Origin: JAHIKV01 sp963733145
GTDB lineage: Bacteria > Planctomycetota > Planctomycetia > Pirellulales > Thermoguttaceae
Reading direction: 5' to 3'
Assembly (NCBI GenBank): GCA_963733145.1
Contig: CAVTCJ010000008.1
Coordinates: 62,001 to 126,000, forward strand
DNA: 64,000 nucleotides
A program made the translations under genes and the position numbers. Below are positions 48,890 through 56,843 of this stretch, one piece after another; the first letter of the stretch is position 1, and each line of letters starts with the position of its first letter. The notes below the pieces were generated by a model that worked only from the letters and a program-made list of their open reading frames with translations, did no database searches and had not been told where the DNA came from.

Positions 48890-50235
48890 GCTGCAGGACC
48901 CGCTCGAAAATTCGGGTTGCGTAGGGCATCAGGCCCGAGCGAATGATCGCCACCCAAAGCGGGTCGATCTTCATCCACGCCGCGTTGTAAGCGATCCGCT
49001 TCAACACGCCCGGCAACCCCAGCGATCGGCGCAGGATTGAACTCCATGCGGCAAAGTCGCGCCGGGCCCGGCTGTAGCCCGCCTCCAATTGCTCGGGCGT
49101 CATGCGGCGCGGGCGGTAGACCGCGTGATACGTGTCGTACCGGCTCCAGTCGCGGTGCAGAATCCGCCCCTCCGCCTCTAATCGCTCGAACAGCCGCGTG
49201 CCGGGCAGCGGCGTAAGAATGTGAAACGAGGCCGTAAGGATCTTGTTTTCCTCGGTAAACTCCACCGTCCGCTGGAAAACATCGGGCGTGTCGCAATCGA
49301 AGCCGAACACGAAACTGCCGTTGATCATAATGCCCGCGTCGTGAAACCGGCGGCAAACCTCGGCGTAGTCCGTCGCGGCGTTGACCAGCTTGTTGTTGCC
49401 CCGCATGTTTTCGGGCGAGAGCGACTCGAAGCCGACAAACAGACTTCGGCAACCCGCCTTGTAGGCCTCGTCGAGATAGCGGGGATCGCGGGCCACGTCA
49501 AGCGAGGCCGCCGCCTGCCACACTATCCCCGATCCGCGGAGCAGGTCGAACAGCGCCCGGGCGTGGCGCCTGTTGGCCAGCAGATTGTCGTCCAGAAAGA
49601 AGACCAGATGGTCGTCGACCTGGCTCAGTTCCCGTTCGATTTCCGCAATGGGACGCGGCTCGTAATACGTCGGCCCCCAGAAACTGCTCTTGTAGCAGAA
49701 ATCGCAGGCATGTGGGCAGCCGCGCGAAGTGACCAGGGTGTGCTGCAAGAGATACGCCCGGGAGTTCATCAAGTCGCGCCGCGGCAACGGCACCAGAGCG
49801 GCTGAGCCCTCGCATCGCCCCCGATAGAACTTCTTCAGCCGGCCATGCTTGAAGTCGTCCAGAATTCGCCCCCAGAACCGTCTCGGCCGGTCCGATGCAC
49901 ACAGCGTCGGCGTGTTCGGCCGCCTCGTAGGGCAAGCTCGTTGGATGCAGCCCGCCGAGGACGACCTTCGCGCCCCGCTCTTGCCAACGCCGGGCCAGCT
50001 CATAAGACCGGCTGGCCGATGAGATGTAGGTCTGGATGCCTACCAGGTCCACCTGCCCCTCGACCTCCGAGGATTCGACGTGTTCGTCGCGGATGACGAT
50101 CTCCCAGTCGTCGGGCGTCGAACCGGCGAGGGTCATGAGGCTCAGCGGCGGAAACTGGGAGTACTTGATGAGCCGGAAGTGTTCATCGCTCTGTCGGACA
50201 ACGCCGGCCAGGATCAGCAAGAGTTTCCGTTTCAT
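48738..50235 (-). pseudogene. B12-binding radical SAM protein, one frameshift
   Basis: A cobalamin-binding domain (residues 1-130: LIKYSQFPPLSLMTLAGSTP, VDLVGIQTYISSASRSYELA, GGLHPTSLPYEAAEHADAV) is followed by a radical SAM core with the 4Fe-4S motif CPHACDFCYKSSFWG. Further family segments are HLVFFLDDNLLANRRHARAL, LFVGFESLSPENMRGNNK and ASFHILTPLPGTRLFERLEA. At about 49868 one extra base breaks the frame (CIGPAETV continues as WGRILDDFKHGRLKKFYRG). The start at 50235 (MKRKLLLI) has a gcaggaggtgtggcc ribosome binding site. The substrate is unknown. Its promoter region carries an operator shared with the regulator pair upstream. Confidence 0.8.
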
Positions 50236-50255
50236 GGCCACACCTCCTGCAAAGC

Positions 50256-50272
50256 ACTTTGCCATACAAAGT
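50256..50272. promoter_or_regulatory. Candidate operator ACTTTGTATGGCAAAGT
   Basis: A palindrome of form ACTTTG-N5-CAAAGT lies about 20-37 bases before the radical SAM start (given on the minus strand). It closely matches the site at 51337-51353 ahead of the regulator pair. Confidence 0.6.
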
Positions 50273-50310
50273 TTATCTGCAAAAAAACTACTTTTATAGG
50301 GCGATATTCA

Positions 50311-50631
50311 TTAGCCGTCCGCCGTTTTGTCTCCTCGCCCCACAATTTGCCGCAACGTCGCCAGGTAGCGCTCGAAGGCCCGGCGGCCCTTGGGCGTCAG
50401 ACTCATTTCGGTGTATGGGCGGCGGCCGCGAAAGGATTTCTCGACGACGATGTAGCCCGCCCCTTCCAGCGTCCGCGCATGTGCGCTCAGGTTGCCGTCC
50501 GTGAGGCCCAGCATCGACTTCAACTCGCCGAAGCCCAACTGCGGCGACACGGCCAGCGCCGAGACGATCGCCAGCCGCACGCGCTCGTGGATGATCGCGT
50601 CGATGTCGTCGGGTTTGACCGGCTGGTTCAT
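50311..50631 (-). CDS. Winged-helix transcriptional regulator
   Basis: The 106-residue protein has the layout of the short winged-helix family that resembles ArsR/MarR types: IIHERVRLAIVSALAVSPQ, FGELKSMLGLTDGNLSAHAR, TLEGAGYIVVEKSFRGRRPY, TEMSLTPKGRRAFERYLATL. The recognition helix is probably LTDGNLSAHARTLE and the wing is FRGRRPYTEM. The start at 50631 overlaps the stop of the upstream membrane gene as ATGA, so the two are translated together. It probably binds the ACTTTG-N5-CAAAG-type palindromes at 51337 (its own promoter) and 50256; that is inference from spacing. Confidence 0.85.
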   Translation of the reverse strand: MNQPVKPDDIDAIIHERVRLAIVSALAVSPQLGFGELKSMLGLTDGNLSAHARTLEGAGYIVVEKSFRGRRPYTEMSLTPKGRRAFERYLATLRQIVGRGDKTADG

Positions 50632-51317
50632 GGCACCACCGTCTGCCGTTGCTTGTGGACGATGTACAGCCCGAAAACGACGTGCAGCAAGCCGAACGAC
50701 ACGGCCGCCGCGACCACGCCGTACTGCGGGAAGCACAACAGGGCGAAGATGCCCAGGGCGATAAACATCAAACCAAGGACCCGCGGCGGGCGGATCGAAA
50801 ACAATCCCGCCGTGTAAACGCCCGTGCCGTAGAGCATCATCCAGACGGGCACGATGTACTGGATCTCTTCGGCCTTCGGCATCAGCGGCACGTTGAAATC
50901 CCAGGTCCAAAACATGTGCCAAACGGTCGGGTTGACCGGCAGCAGGAACTTGGCCGTCAGCACCACGGCCACGATCACGCTCGGCGTCAGCGAGAACGCG
51001 GCCACGCGGATCGGACGGTCGGCCGGCACGAGCTGCTGCCGGGCGGCCGCCCGGGTCGTGAGAACCACCTCCAGCACGATGCCGATCACGCCGATCGCAA
51101 ACCACATCACGCAGAAGACGACCTGGCCGTGGACCGACAGGCGGAGGATGTCGGCAAAGTCCAGCGAGCGGAACATGGCGAAACTGACCGCGCAGCCGGC
51201 CAGCACCGTCAATCCACCGACCACCGCCGCCCAGCCGGGCAGCAGCGTAAACAGGGTCGCCCGCTCCATAATCCGCTGGATTTCCCGCATTCGATCTTGG
51301 GCTTCATTGGCGTCCAT
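50628..51317 (-). CDS. Multi-span membrane protein paired with the winged-helix regulator
   Basis: A 229-residue protein with seven or so hydrophobic segments, among them LFTLLPGWAAVVGGLTVLAG, QVVFCVMWFAIGVIGIVLEV, AAFSLTPSVIVAVVLTAKFL and GLLHVVFGLYIVHKQRQ. The N-terminus is charged (DANEAQDRMREIQRIMERAT). Such proteins are commonly encoded next to short winged-helix regulators in planctomycetes; function unknown. Start at 51317 has ccgggaggtgtgtc upstream, preceded by a palindromic operator. First gene of a two-gene operon. Confidence 0.75.
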   Translation of the reverse strand: MDANEAQDRMREIQRIMERATLFTLLPGWAAVVGGLTVLAGCAVSFAMFRSLDFADILRLSVHGQVVFCVMWFAIGVIGIVLEVVLTTRAAARQQLVPADRPIRVAAFSLTPSVIVAVVLTAKFLLPVNPTVWHMFWTWDFNVPLMPKAEEIQYIVPVWMMLYGTGVYTAGLFSIRPPRVLGLMFIALGIFALLCFPQYGVVAAAVSFGLLHVVFGLYIVHKQRQTVVP

Positions 51318-51336
51318 GACACACCTCCCGGGATGA

Positions 51337-51353
51337 GCTTTGTACTACAAAGT
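51337..51353. promoter_or_regulatory. Candidate operator ACTTTGTAGTACAAAGC
   Basis: A near-perfect palindrome (minus strand: ACTTTGTAGTACAAAGC) 20-36 bases before the membrane/regulator operon. It shares ACTTTGTA and CAAAG with the site at 50256, at the same distance from the start codon. Confidence 0.65.
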
Positions 51354-51650
51354 AATTTATCGCACCGAGACGATCCTGTCAACAACATTTTTCTGGAATT
51401 TTTTGCGAATCGAAACCTACCCGCTATTGGTGGTGTAAAATATCGTTCTTTCACAGGAGGAAACAGAGGCAACGGAGATCGCGAGAAAATGATGAAGACA
51501 AGGTGCCGGTAAAGCATTAACGCTGTCTTGCGTATACTTCGTGAGCTCCCTGTTTTCTCTGCCTTCTCCTGCTTAGTGCAACAGCCGCCAATCCCGCTAT
51601 TGGAGAAAACGGCGAAATTTGTTACAAGGGTCGCCGGCAGTTCGGCTTAG

Positions 51651-51773
51651 CCGGGATTATTCATAAACGTCATCCTGAGCGCAGCGAAGGATCTCCGATG
51701 CGCCGCAAACAGCCCAGATTCTTCGCTGCGCTCAGAATGACAATGTTCCTTCGTGTTTATGAATAATCCGGGT
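51651..51773. repeat. Palindromic element with CATCCTGAGCGCAGCGAAGGA core
   Basis: Inverted ends of 18 bases with one or two mismatches (ccgggattattcataaac at 51651-51668 and its partner at 51756-51773) enclose catcctgagcgcagcgaag and ttcgctgcgctcagaatg arms. Widely dispersed in bacterial genomes as a repeat of this kind. Confidence 0.85.
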
Positions 51774-51811
51774 TAGGTCTTCGTCCACAATGTACGTTCA
51801 TTGTGCGACCT

Positions 51812-51895
51812 AAAGCCGCGACCGTTGGTCGCGCCCCGGCGCTGACATCATCCACGAGTTTGCACACACCAGACGCGACCAACGGTCGCGGCTTT
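51812..51895. repeat. Palindromic element with AAAGCCGCGACCGTTGGTCG ends
   Basis: Perfect 22-base inverted ends at 51812-51833 and 51874-51895, with a loop of about 40 bases. It lies just before the ABC exporter start at 51934, and with the previous element fills most of the 600-base gap. Confidence 0.88.
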
Positions 51896-51933
51896 GTGAT
51901 GCCATTCGTTTAACTTCATTAGGGTTCCGTACT

Positions 51934-53949
51934 ATGAATTTCCGTCGAGTCGTGCGGATGGCGATCCGCTACAAGTTTACCTTCGCGGCCTCGCTCTTCA
52001 CCGCATTGGTGGTGGCTCTTTTCTGGGTGGCCAACATCGGCACCATCTACCCGGTGGTCGAGGTGATCTTCGAGGACAAGTCGATGCAGCAATGGATCGA
52101 CATGAAGATCGAGCAGAACCAGACCCAGATCGCCGAAAAAACCGCCGCCGCCGAGAAACTCCGCGGGCAATTGGCGGCCCTCGGCGACGCCGGCGACTCG
52201 ACGCAACGGCGCCTCCTGCAGAGCAACCTGGCGAACGTGGAGACCGAATTGACTTCGGCCGAGGCGAGCCTGCGGGGTAGCGAAATCGCCAAGCCGTACA
52301 TCGACGCCTATTTGCCCAACAGCCCCTTCCAGACGCTGCTGATAATTACCGGCCTGCTGGTCGTGGGAACGGTCATCAAAGACGTGTTCCTGGTGCTCAA
52401 CGGCATTTTGGTGGCCCGGCTGGCCCAATTGGCCACCTTCGATCTGCGGAAGCTCTTCTACCGCCGCACGTTGAAAATGGACCTGGCCACCTTCACCGAG
52501 GACGGCACGGCCGATCTGATGAGCCGCTTCACCAACGACATGAATCAGGCGGCCTCGGGCGTGGAGTCGCTCTTCGGCCGGCTGGTCGTCGAGCCGCTGA
52601 AGATGTTCGCCTGCCTGGCCGCGGCGGCCTTTATCTGCTGGCGGCTGCTGCTGCTGACGATGATTATCACCCCGGTCGCCGTGTTTTCCATCCGCTGGCT
52701 GGCCAAAACGCTCAAGCGGGCCAATCGCCGGGCGATGGAAGAAATGGCCACGATCTACGGCACCCTCGAAGAGACCTTCCGCAGCATCAAGATCGTCAAG
52801 GCCTTCACCAACGAGCGCCGCGAGCGGACCCGCTTCCACGACGACAACAAACGCTATTACCACAAGGCCATGCGCATCGCCCGCTACAATTCGCTCAGCC
52901 ACCCGCTGACCGAAGTGCTGGGCATCGCCACGATCTCGGTGGCCATGACGGCCGGGGCCTGGCTGATCCTCTCCCGCGAGACGCACCTCTTCGGTATCCG
53001 CATGAGCGACATGCCGCTCAGCCGCGGCGCCATGCTCACCTTCTTCGTCATGCTGGCCGGCATGGCCGATCCGCTGCGGAAAATGTCCAGCATCTTCAGC
53101 AACCTACAGGCCGGCAGCGCCGCGGCCGACCGCATCTTCTCGCGGCTCGACCGGCAGCCGCAGGTCCGCGAGCCGATCCATCCGGTCGCCGTCCAGCGCC
53201 ACCACCTCGACTTGACCTTCGAGAACGTCGGCTTCGCCTATCAGCCGGGCAATCCGGTGCTGAATGAAGTCAGCCTCAACGTCGCTTTCGGCGAGACGGT
53301 GGCCGTCGTCGGGCCCAACGGCTGCGGCAAAAGCACGCTGGCAAACCTCATTCCCCGCTTCGCCGATCCCACCTCGGGCGTGGTGCGGCTCGACGGCGTC
53401 GCCTTGACCGACATGCGGCTCCGCGATCTGCGCGGGCAGATCGGGCTGGTCACGCAGGAGACCATGCTCTTCGACGACACGATCTTCAACAACATCCGCT
53501 ACGGCGCCTACGACGCCACGCACGAGCAGGTGATCGAGGCCGCCAAACAGGCCCACGCCCACCGCTTCATCGAAACCGAATTGCCCGACGGATACGACAC
53601 TTCGGCCGGCGCGTTGGGCAATCGGCTCTCGGGCGGACAGCGCCAGCGGATCGCCCTGGCCCGGGCGATTCTCCGCGACCCGGCCATCCTGATCCTCGAC
53701 GAGGCCACCAGCCAGGTCGATCTGGAGAGCGAGCAGGCGATTCAACAGGTGCTCGAAAAATTCACCCGCGGCCGGACCACCGTGCTGATTACCCATCGAC
53801 TATCGGTGCTGTCGCTGGCCGACCGGATCGTGGTGATGGAAGGCGGGCGGATTCTCGACGTGGGCAGCCACCAGGAGCTCCTCGCCCGCTGCAATCTCTA
53901 TCGCCGGCTGTATCAGATCCATTTCGAGGACCTGAAGCAGACGGCATGA
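51934..53949 (+). CDS. ABC exporter, MsbA-like half-transporter
   Basis: A full-length membrane-ATPase half-transporter of 671 residues. The first span (FAASLFTALVVALFWVANIG) is followed by a charged insert of about 70 residues rich in Gln, Ala and Leu (QIAEKTAAAEKLRGQLAALG), likely coiled coil in the periplasm, an unusual addition. The remaining spans include LLIITGLLVVGTVIKDVFLV. The ATPase domain has Walker A GPNGCGKST (460-468), signature LSGGQ (about 565), Walker B AILILDEATS and the H-loop in LITHRLS. Lipid, lipid A or drug export are all possible. Start after cattagggttccgtact has a weak ribosome binding site. Confidence 0.9.
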   Translation: MNFRRVVRMAIRYKFTFAASLFTALVVALFWVANIGTIYPVVEVIFEDKSMQQWIDMKIEQNQTQIAEKTAAAEKLRGQLAALGDAGDSTQRRLLQSNLANVETELTSAEASLRGSEIAKPYIDAYLPNSPFQTLLIITGLLVVGTVIKDVFLVLNGILVARLAQLATFDLRKLFYRRTLKMDLATFTEDGTADLMSRFTNDMNQAASGVESLFGRLVVEPLKMFACLAAAAFICWRLLLLTMIITPVAVFSIRWLAKTLKRANRRAMEEMATIYGTLEETFRSIKIVKAFTNERRERTRFHDDNKRYYHKAMRIARYNSLSHPLTEVLGIATISVAMTAGAWLILSRETHLFGIRMSDMPLSRGAMLTFFVMLAGMADPLRKMSSIFSNLQAGSAAADRIFSRLDRQPQVREPIHPVAVQRHHLDLTFENVGFAYQPGNPVLNEVSLNVAFGETVAVVGPNGCGKSTLANLIPRFADPTSGVVRLDGVALTDMRLRDLRGQIGLVTQETMLFDDTIFNNIRYGAYDATHEQVIEAAKQAHAHRFIETELPDGYDTSAGALGNRLSGGQRQRIALARAILRDPAILILDEATSQVDLESEQAIQQVLEKFTRGRTTVLITHRLSVLSLADRIVVMEGGRILDVGSHQELLARCNLYRRLYQIHFEDLKQTA

Positions 53950-54005
53950 GGCGATGCGCGCCTGTCCCGCTTTTTTCCCGTCTGCCGGTCGTAACGGGAG
54001 AGGGA

Positions 54006-54168
54006 GTAGGTTCCGTGTGCCGGGCGGAACAGAAGGAAGTCAGGTTCCGTCTCCGGACGGAACAGAAGGAAGTAGGCTCCGTGTGCCGGGCGGAACAGAA
54101 GGCCGAGGTTCCGTCTCCGGACGGGAAGAAGGGAAGGAGGTTCCGTCTGCCGGACTGAACAGAAGGCG
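54006..54168 (+). repeat. Five tandem units of about 33 bases
   Basis: Units read gtaggttccgtgtgccgggc then ggaacagaaggaa, with variants; each contains a small palindrome (ttccgtctccggacggaa). Spacing is 33, 33, 33 then about 32 bases. A single related unit is at 61506-61531 inside IS91-like copy C. Confidence 0.85.
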
Positions 54169-54170
54169 CC

Positions 54171-54583
54171 TCCCGCCCGAGGCCGCTGCAGCCGGACCTG
54201 GGCCATGCTCATCAAGCGGGTTTATGAGCTTGACCCGCTGACCTGTCCCAAGTGCGGCGGGCAGATGAAGGTCGTGGCGTTCATCGAGCCGCCGCAAGGG
54301 GCGTTGATCGAGAAGATTCTGCGTCACTGCGGCTTGTGGCGTCCCTCGACGCCGCGCCCGCCGCCGGCGTATTCCCCCTCGCCCTTTGGGAGAGGGGCCG
54401 GGGGTGCCGCCGGTTTTCCCCCTCTTTCCCCTCCCCTTTGCCGGGTTTTCCGACGCTGGGCAGGCCGCCGAGTATTTTGCCGACGGCGATTTCTCGGGCA
54501 GCCCCGCGGAGGATTTCGCCCAGGCAGCTCCGGACGATTCGGCCTACTTCGCGGACATCGACGCCTGCGAAGCCGCCTTCTAA
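54171..54583 (+). pseudogene. IS91-like transposase, C-terminal fragment (copy A)
   Basis: Begins in TWAMLIKRVYELDPLTCPKC, with zinc-finger pair CPKCGG and IEPPQGALIEKILRHCGLW, the conserved end of IS91/IS801-type transposases (Y2_Tnp, PF04986). A palindromic repeat follows (SPSPFGRGAGG), then a frame change leads to SPAEDFAQAAPDDSAYFADI and a stop at 54583. The catalytic region and the N-terminal zinc domain are absent, so it cannot be active. Confidence 0.8.
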
Positions 54584-54695
54584 AATAACCCGACGCCGGT
54601 CGGCCCGCTGATGGTCTGCGCTGGTGGGTGAATTTGCGCGCTTCTCCACACCCAGCCGCGCCGATGAGAGCCTTCTGTGACGACATTTCCCGGCA

Positions 54696-54750
54696 CAAGC
54701 GTGCTTTGGGGGGAGCCGGCTTAAGCCGGCTCCCCCCCAAAGCACGCTTG
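54696..54750. repeat. Near-perfect palindrome at the right end of IS91-like copy A
   Basis: Reads caagcgtgctttgggggg, then agccggcttaagccggct, then its complement, with one extra C in the right arm. It occupies the same place as the different palindromes in copies B (58494) and C (62040). Confidence 0.9.
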
Positions 54751-54777
54751 ACTCCCCGTTGCCCGAAGGGATATACT
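54748..54777 (+). promoter_or_regulatory. Outward promoter-like sequence, IS91-like copy A
   Basis: TTGACT (54748-54753) and TATACT (54772-54777) with 18 bases between. It points out of the element into the orphan tip and the secreted-protein genes at 55069 and 55722. Confidence 0.55.
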
Positions 54778-54810
54778 AAGCCGCATGGGAAAATCAAATT
54801 TCCTATCAGT

Positions 54811-55041
54811 CACCAAATTGTTAAGGTGGTTACGAAAGACGGCTCTGGAAACGATGTAACAACGTTCTACGATCCATCCTACGGCCTAACATACACCAGC
54901 CTCGCCAATATGGAGGCCACAGTCATCGCTGGGTACATTAAATTGACCACCATTCAGATTGGTGGCATAAACTATCTTGTGTATCATATTCGAACGAACG
55001 ATCTTGGCGGCCATTTGGTCGCCTCTTATGAAACATACTGA
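54811..55041 (+). pseudogene. Orphan C-terminal tip with HQIVKV and DPSYG motifs, 5' lost
   Basis: The frame opens exactly at the IS91-like right end and has no start of its own. It reads HQIVKVVTKDGSGND, then TTFYDPSYGLTYTSLANMEA and YLVYHIRTNDLGGHLVASYE. It is related to the tip at 44641 (H-x-x-V-K-V, then F/Y-DPSYG); both fit the His and Asp of a transglutaminase- or papain-like triad whose Cys part is gone. A secreted-protein gene follows 27 bases downstream. The parent gene was cut by the element. Confidence 0.6.
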
Positions 55042-55068
55042 CGGTAACGAATCGAAAGGGATAATGTG

Positions 55069-55698
55069 ATGAAGTCTCGCAGATCGACCATTATTGCAGC
55101 AGTCTCCCTATTGCAGGCGGTCCTGCTCGGTGCGACCGTTTCCTATTGTGGCGAGGATAAAGACGTGTCACGTGCCAATTCTGGAAACAATCAAGAAGTC
55201 CCGCCCAAGTCAAAGCAAGTCGTTAAACCCTCGCCTGAGTGGTCACCCGCATTCTTGGTCATTCATCACGGAGAATGGCATATCACCATCAAAAAGGATG
55301 GCAGCGGTTTGATTGGGCACGGGGACCAAATCGGCGTGTATTTCCCCGCCAAGACATTTGACGTGCAAGCCATCGATCGTGAGTTACAGCCTCACCTATC
55401 GCTCAAACCGAAGACACAGGAAGATCGGCTTCGGATTATAGGAAAATGCTATGGCGTCACTTACTACACAAAGGAGAAGCCGAAAGGGACATTCTATTTC
55501 ACTGGCGGCCCGACTCCTGTTGCCAAAATATTTGAACGGTTCAGGATTGCGTGTCGCACGGTAAAGCCCATTCCACAGAAAAGCAGCCTAGCTATAGAAA
55601 AGGCTTGGCGTGAACATCCGCCAACGCCTATAAGCAAACCCTGGGATGCGGAAGAAAAAGACGCGACAACTCTTTCAAAAAATAAAGGAAAAAGGTGA
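55069..55698 (+). CDS. Secreted small protein following the second orphan tip, candidate partner
   Basis: A 209-residue protein with a signal peptide (STIIAAVSLLQAVLLGATVS, then YCGED) and a mature part with AFLVIHHGEWHITIKKDGSG, FDVQAIDRELQPHLSLKPKT and RIIGKCYGVTYYTKEKPKGT. I recognise no family. A GTG and an ATG stand next to each other at 55066 and 55069; the ATG is taken as start. Ribosome binding site aaagggataat is moderate. It has no similarity I can see to the other two tip-linked proteins, but the same position. Confidence 0.6.
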   Translation: MKSRRSTIIAAVSLLQAVLLGATVSYCGEDKDVSRANSGNNQEVPPKSKQVVKPSPEWSPAFLVIHHGEWHITIKKDGSGLIGHGDQIGVYFPAKTFDVQAIDRELQPHLSLKPKTQEDRLRIIGKCYGVTYYTKEKPKGTFYFTGGPTPVAKIFERFRIACRTVKPIPQKSSLAIEKAWREHPPTPISKPWDAEEKDATTLSKNKGKR

Positions 55699-55715
55699 CA
55701 GCCACCAAATCCAGG

Positions 55716-56538
55716 TTAGCAATGTCTAAGGCTATTGGACTATCTCTGTTTTCACTTGGGTTTTTGACGCTTGGCGTTATGACCGTTGGGTGCGATTCAG
55801 TCTCAGCTAAGGGAGACGATCCTGAAGTGGTTTTATTCAGAAAACGATTGGATGATGACCGCGAACTTGTAGTTGTTCGAGGAAGAAATATACCAATTAC
55901 GGTTATCAAAGGGATCAGCACCATATCGGCGGACAACAAGAATAATATTACCGGGGTAAGTTCGCTTCGGTGCGAGCTACATTCCGCAACGAATGGGCCG
56001 TTGATTTTGGCCAACCGTCTCATCTACGAGCCCGTCGGTTGGGGCGGGCACCGCTTCCAGGTCCCTGGACATGCTCGTTAGCCCGGAAAAGATAATAATT
56101 GCGGCCATTGACGGCCCCTTGATTACATTGTGGGCTGTTACTCCTATGGCGGCTGAGGCTAACCAATTCGCATGGCTAAACGACTGGACGCGGTTTGCAG
56201 CTATGGTACCCCTTGATAAGACAATGGTCAGCGTCAAGCTTGGGCGGACAGAAAATGGCCTTATTCTGGCCGAGGTGAACGACTTGCGCCTAATTTCAAG
56301 CAGCACACCAAATTCATCCAATTGGAGAAGGAGTGGAAATTTATGAAAGTGGAAACAGGTGACAGCCCCAAGATTGACAAGATTGGAGATTCGCGGATTG
56401 ATTCGCGGGATTCGCAGGACACGAACCGAAATGGGCAACATAGGCAAACGCATTGAATGAACATTCGTGGACACGTTGCCGCGGCCATATAATGTAACGT
56501 TATATCCCGCCCCCAAGGCCGTCCTGCCGGATAACGTC
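55716..56538. repeat. 823-base duplicated segment, copy 2
   Basis: Copy of 44905-45727 with three differences: g to c (near 55952), one extra C near 56064, one C fewer near 56290. It ends abruptly where IS91-like copy B begins. Confidence 0.95.
55722..56457 (+). pseudogene. Second copy of the 44911 secreted protein, two compensating frameshifts
   Basis: Codes the same signal peptide and N-terminal half as the gene at 44911. An extra C near 56064 shifts the frame and a missing C near 56290 restores it, so about 75 codons in the middle are out of frame. Since these two indels in C runs make up two of only three differences from the intact copy across 823 bases, errors in the assembled sequence are the simpler explanation, and the protein may in fact be intact. 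Confidence 0.8.
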
Positions 56539-56798
56539 GACTTGCAGGTGCTGCTCGAAGACGTCCGCACCCGCGGCGACCGTCAACATCCCTTCTGGGC
56601 CCGTCTGGAAGGCTCCAGCGGAAGGGTGTCGGTCCGGCATTGAACCTGCCGCTGCGGTAATTGCGGTGGACCTGAAACAGACGGCGTGAGAAGTAGCACG
56701 CCTGTCAGGCTTTTATGCGTGCCGTAACTCTCAGACGCCCAAGCGGTTAGCGACCTTTGCGGCCCCGCCCGCTTGACGGACAACGCCGACTCTGCCAT

Positions 56799-56824
56799 GT
56801 ATAGGGTACGGATGTACACTATAC
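56799..56824. promoter_or_regulatory. Palindrome just before the IS91-like transposase start, copy B
   Basis: GTATAGGGTAC and GTACACTATAC arms, 10 of 11 bases complementary, separated by four bases, 20 bases ahead of the ATG. An identical sequence is at 60372-60397 in copy C. It could be an operator or a hairpin used by the transposase. Confidence 0.5.
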
Positions 56825-56843
56825 TAATGGCCGGCGTCCCGTC

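Larger units (their letters stand above)
53950..54812 (+). mobile_element. IS91-like element, copy A, 5' part lost
   Basis: Shares with copies B and C the transposase C-terminus, the palindrome and promoter-like segment near the right end, and the terminal tcctatcagtca at 54801-54812. The left end and most of the transposase gene are missing or replaced by the 33-base tandem array. Confidence 0.7.

Noticed and set aside
54006..54168. Tandem units considered as a CRISPR array
   Set aside because: Units are directly adjacent with no spacers, and no cas gene is present.
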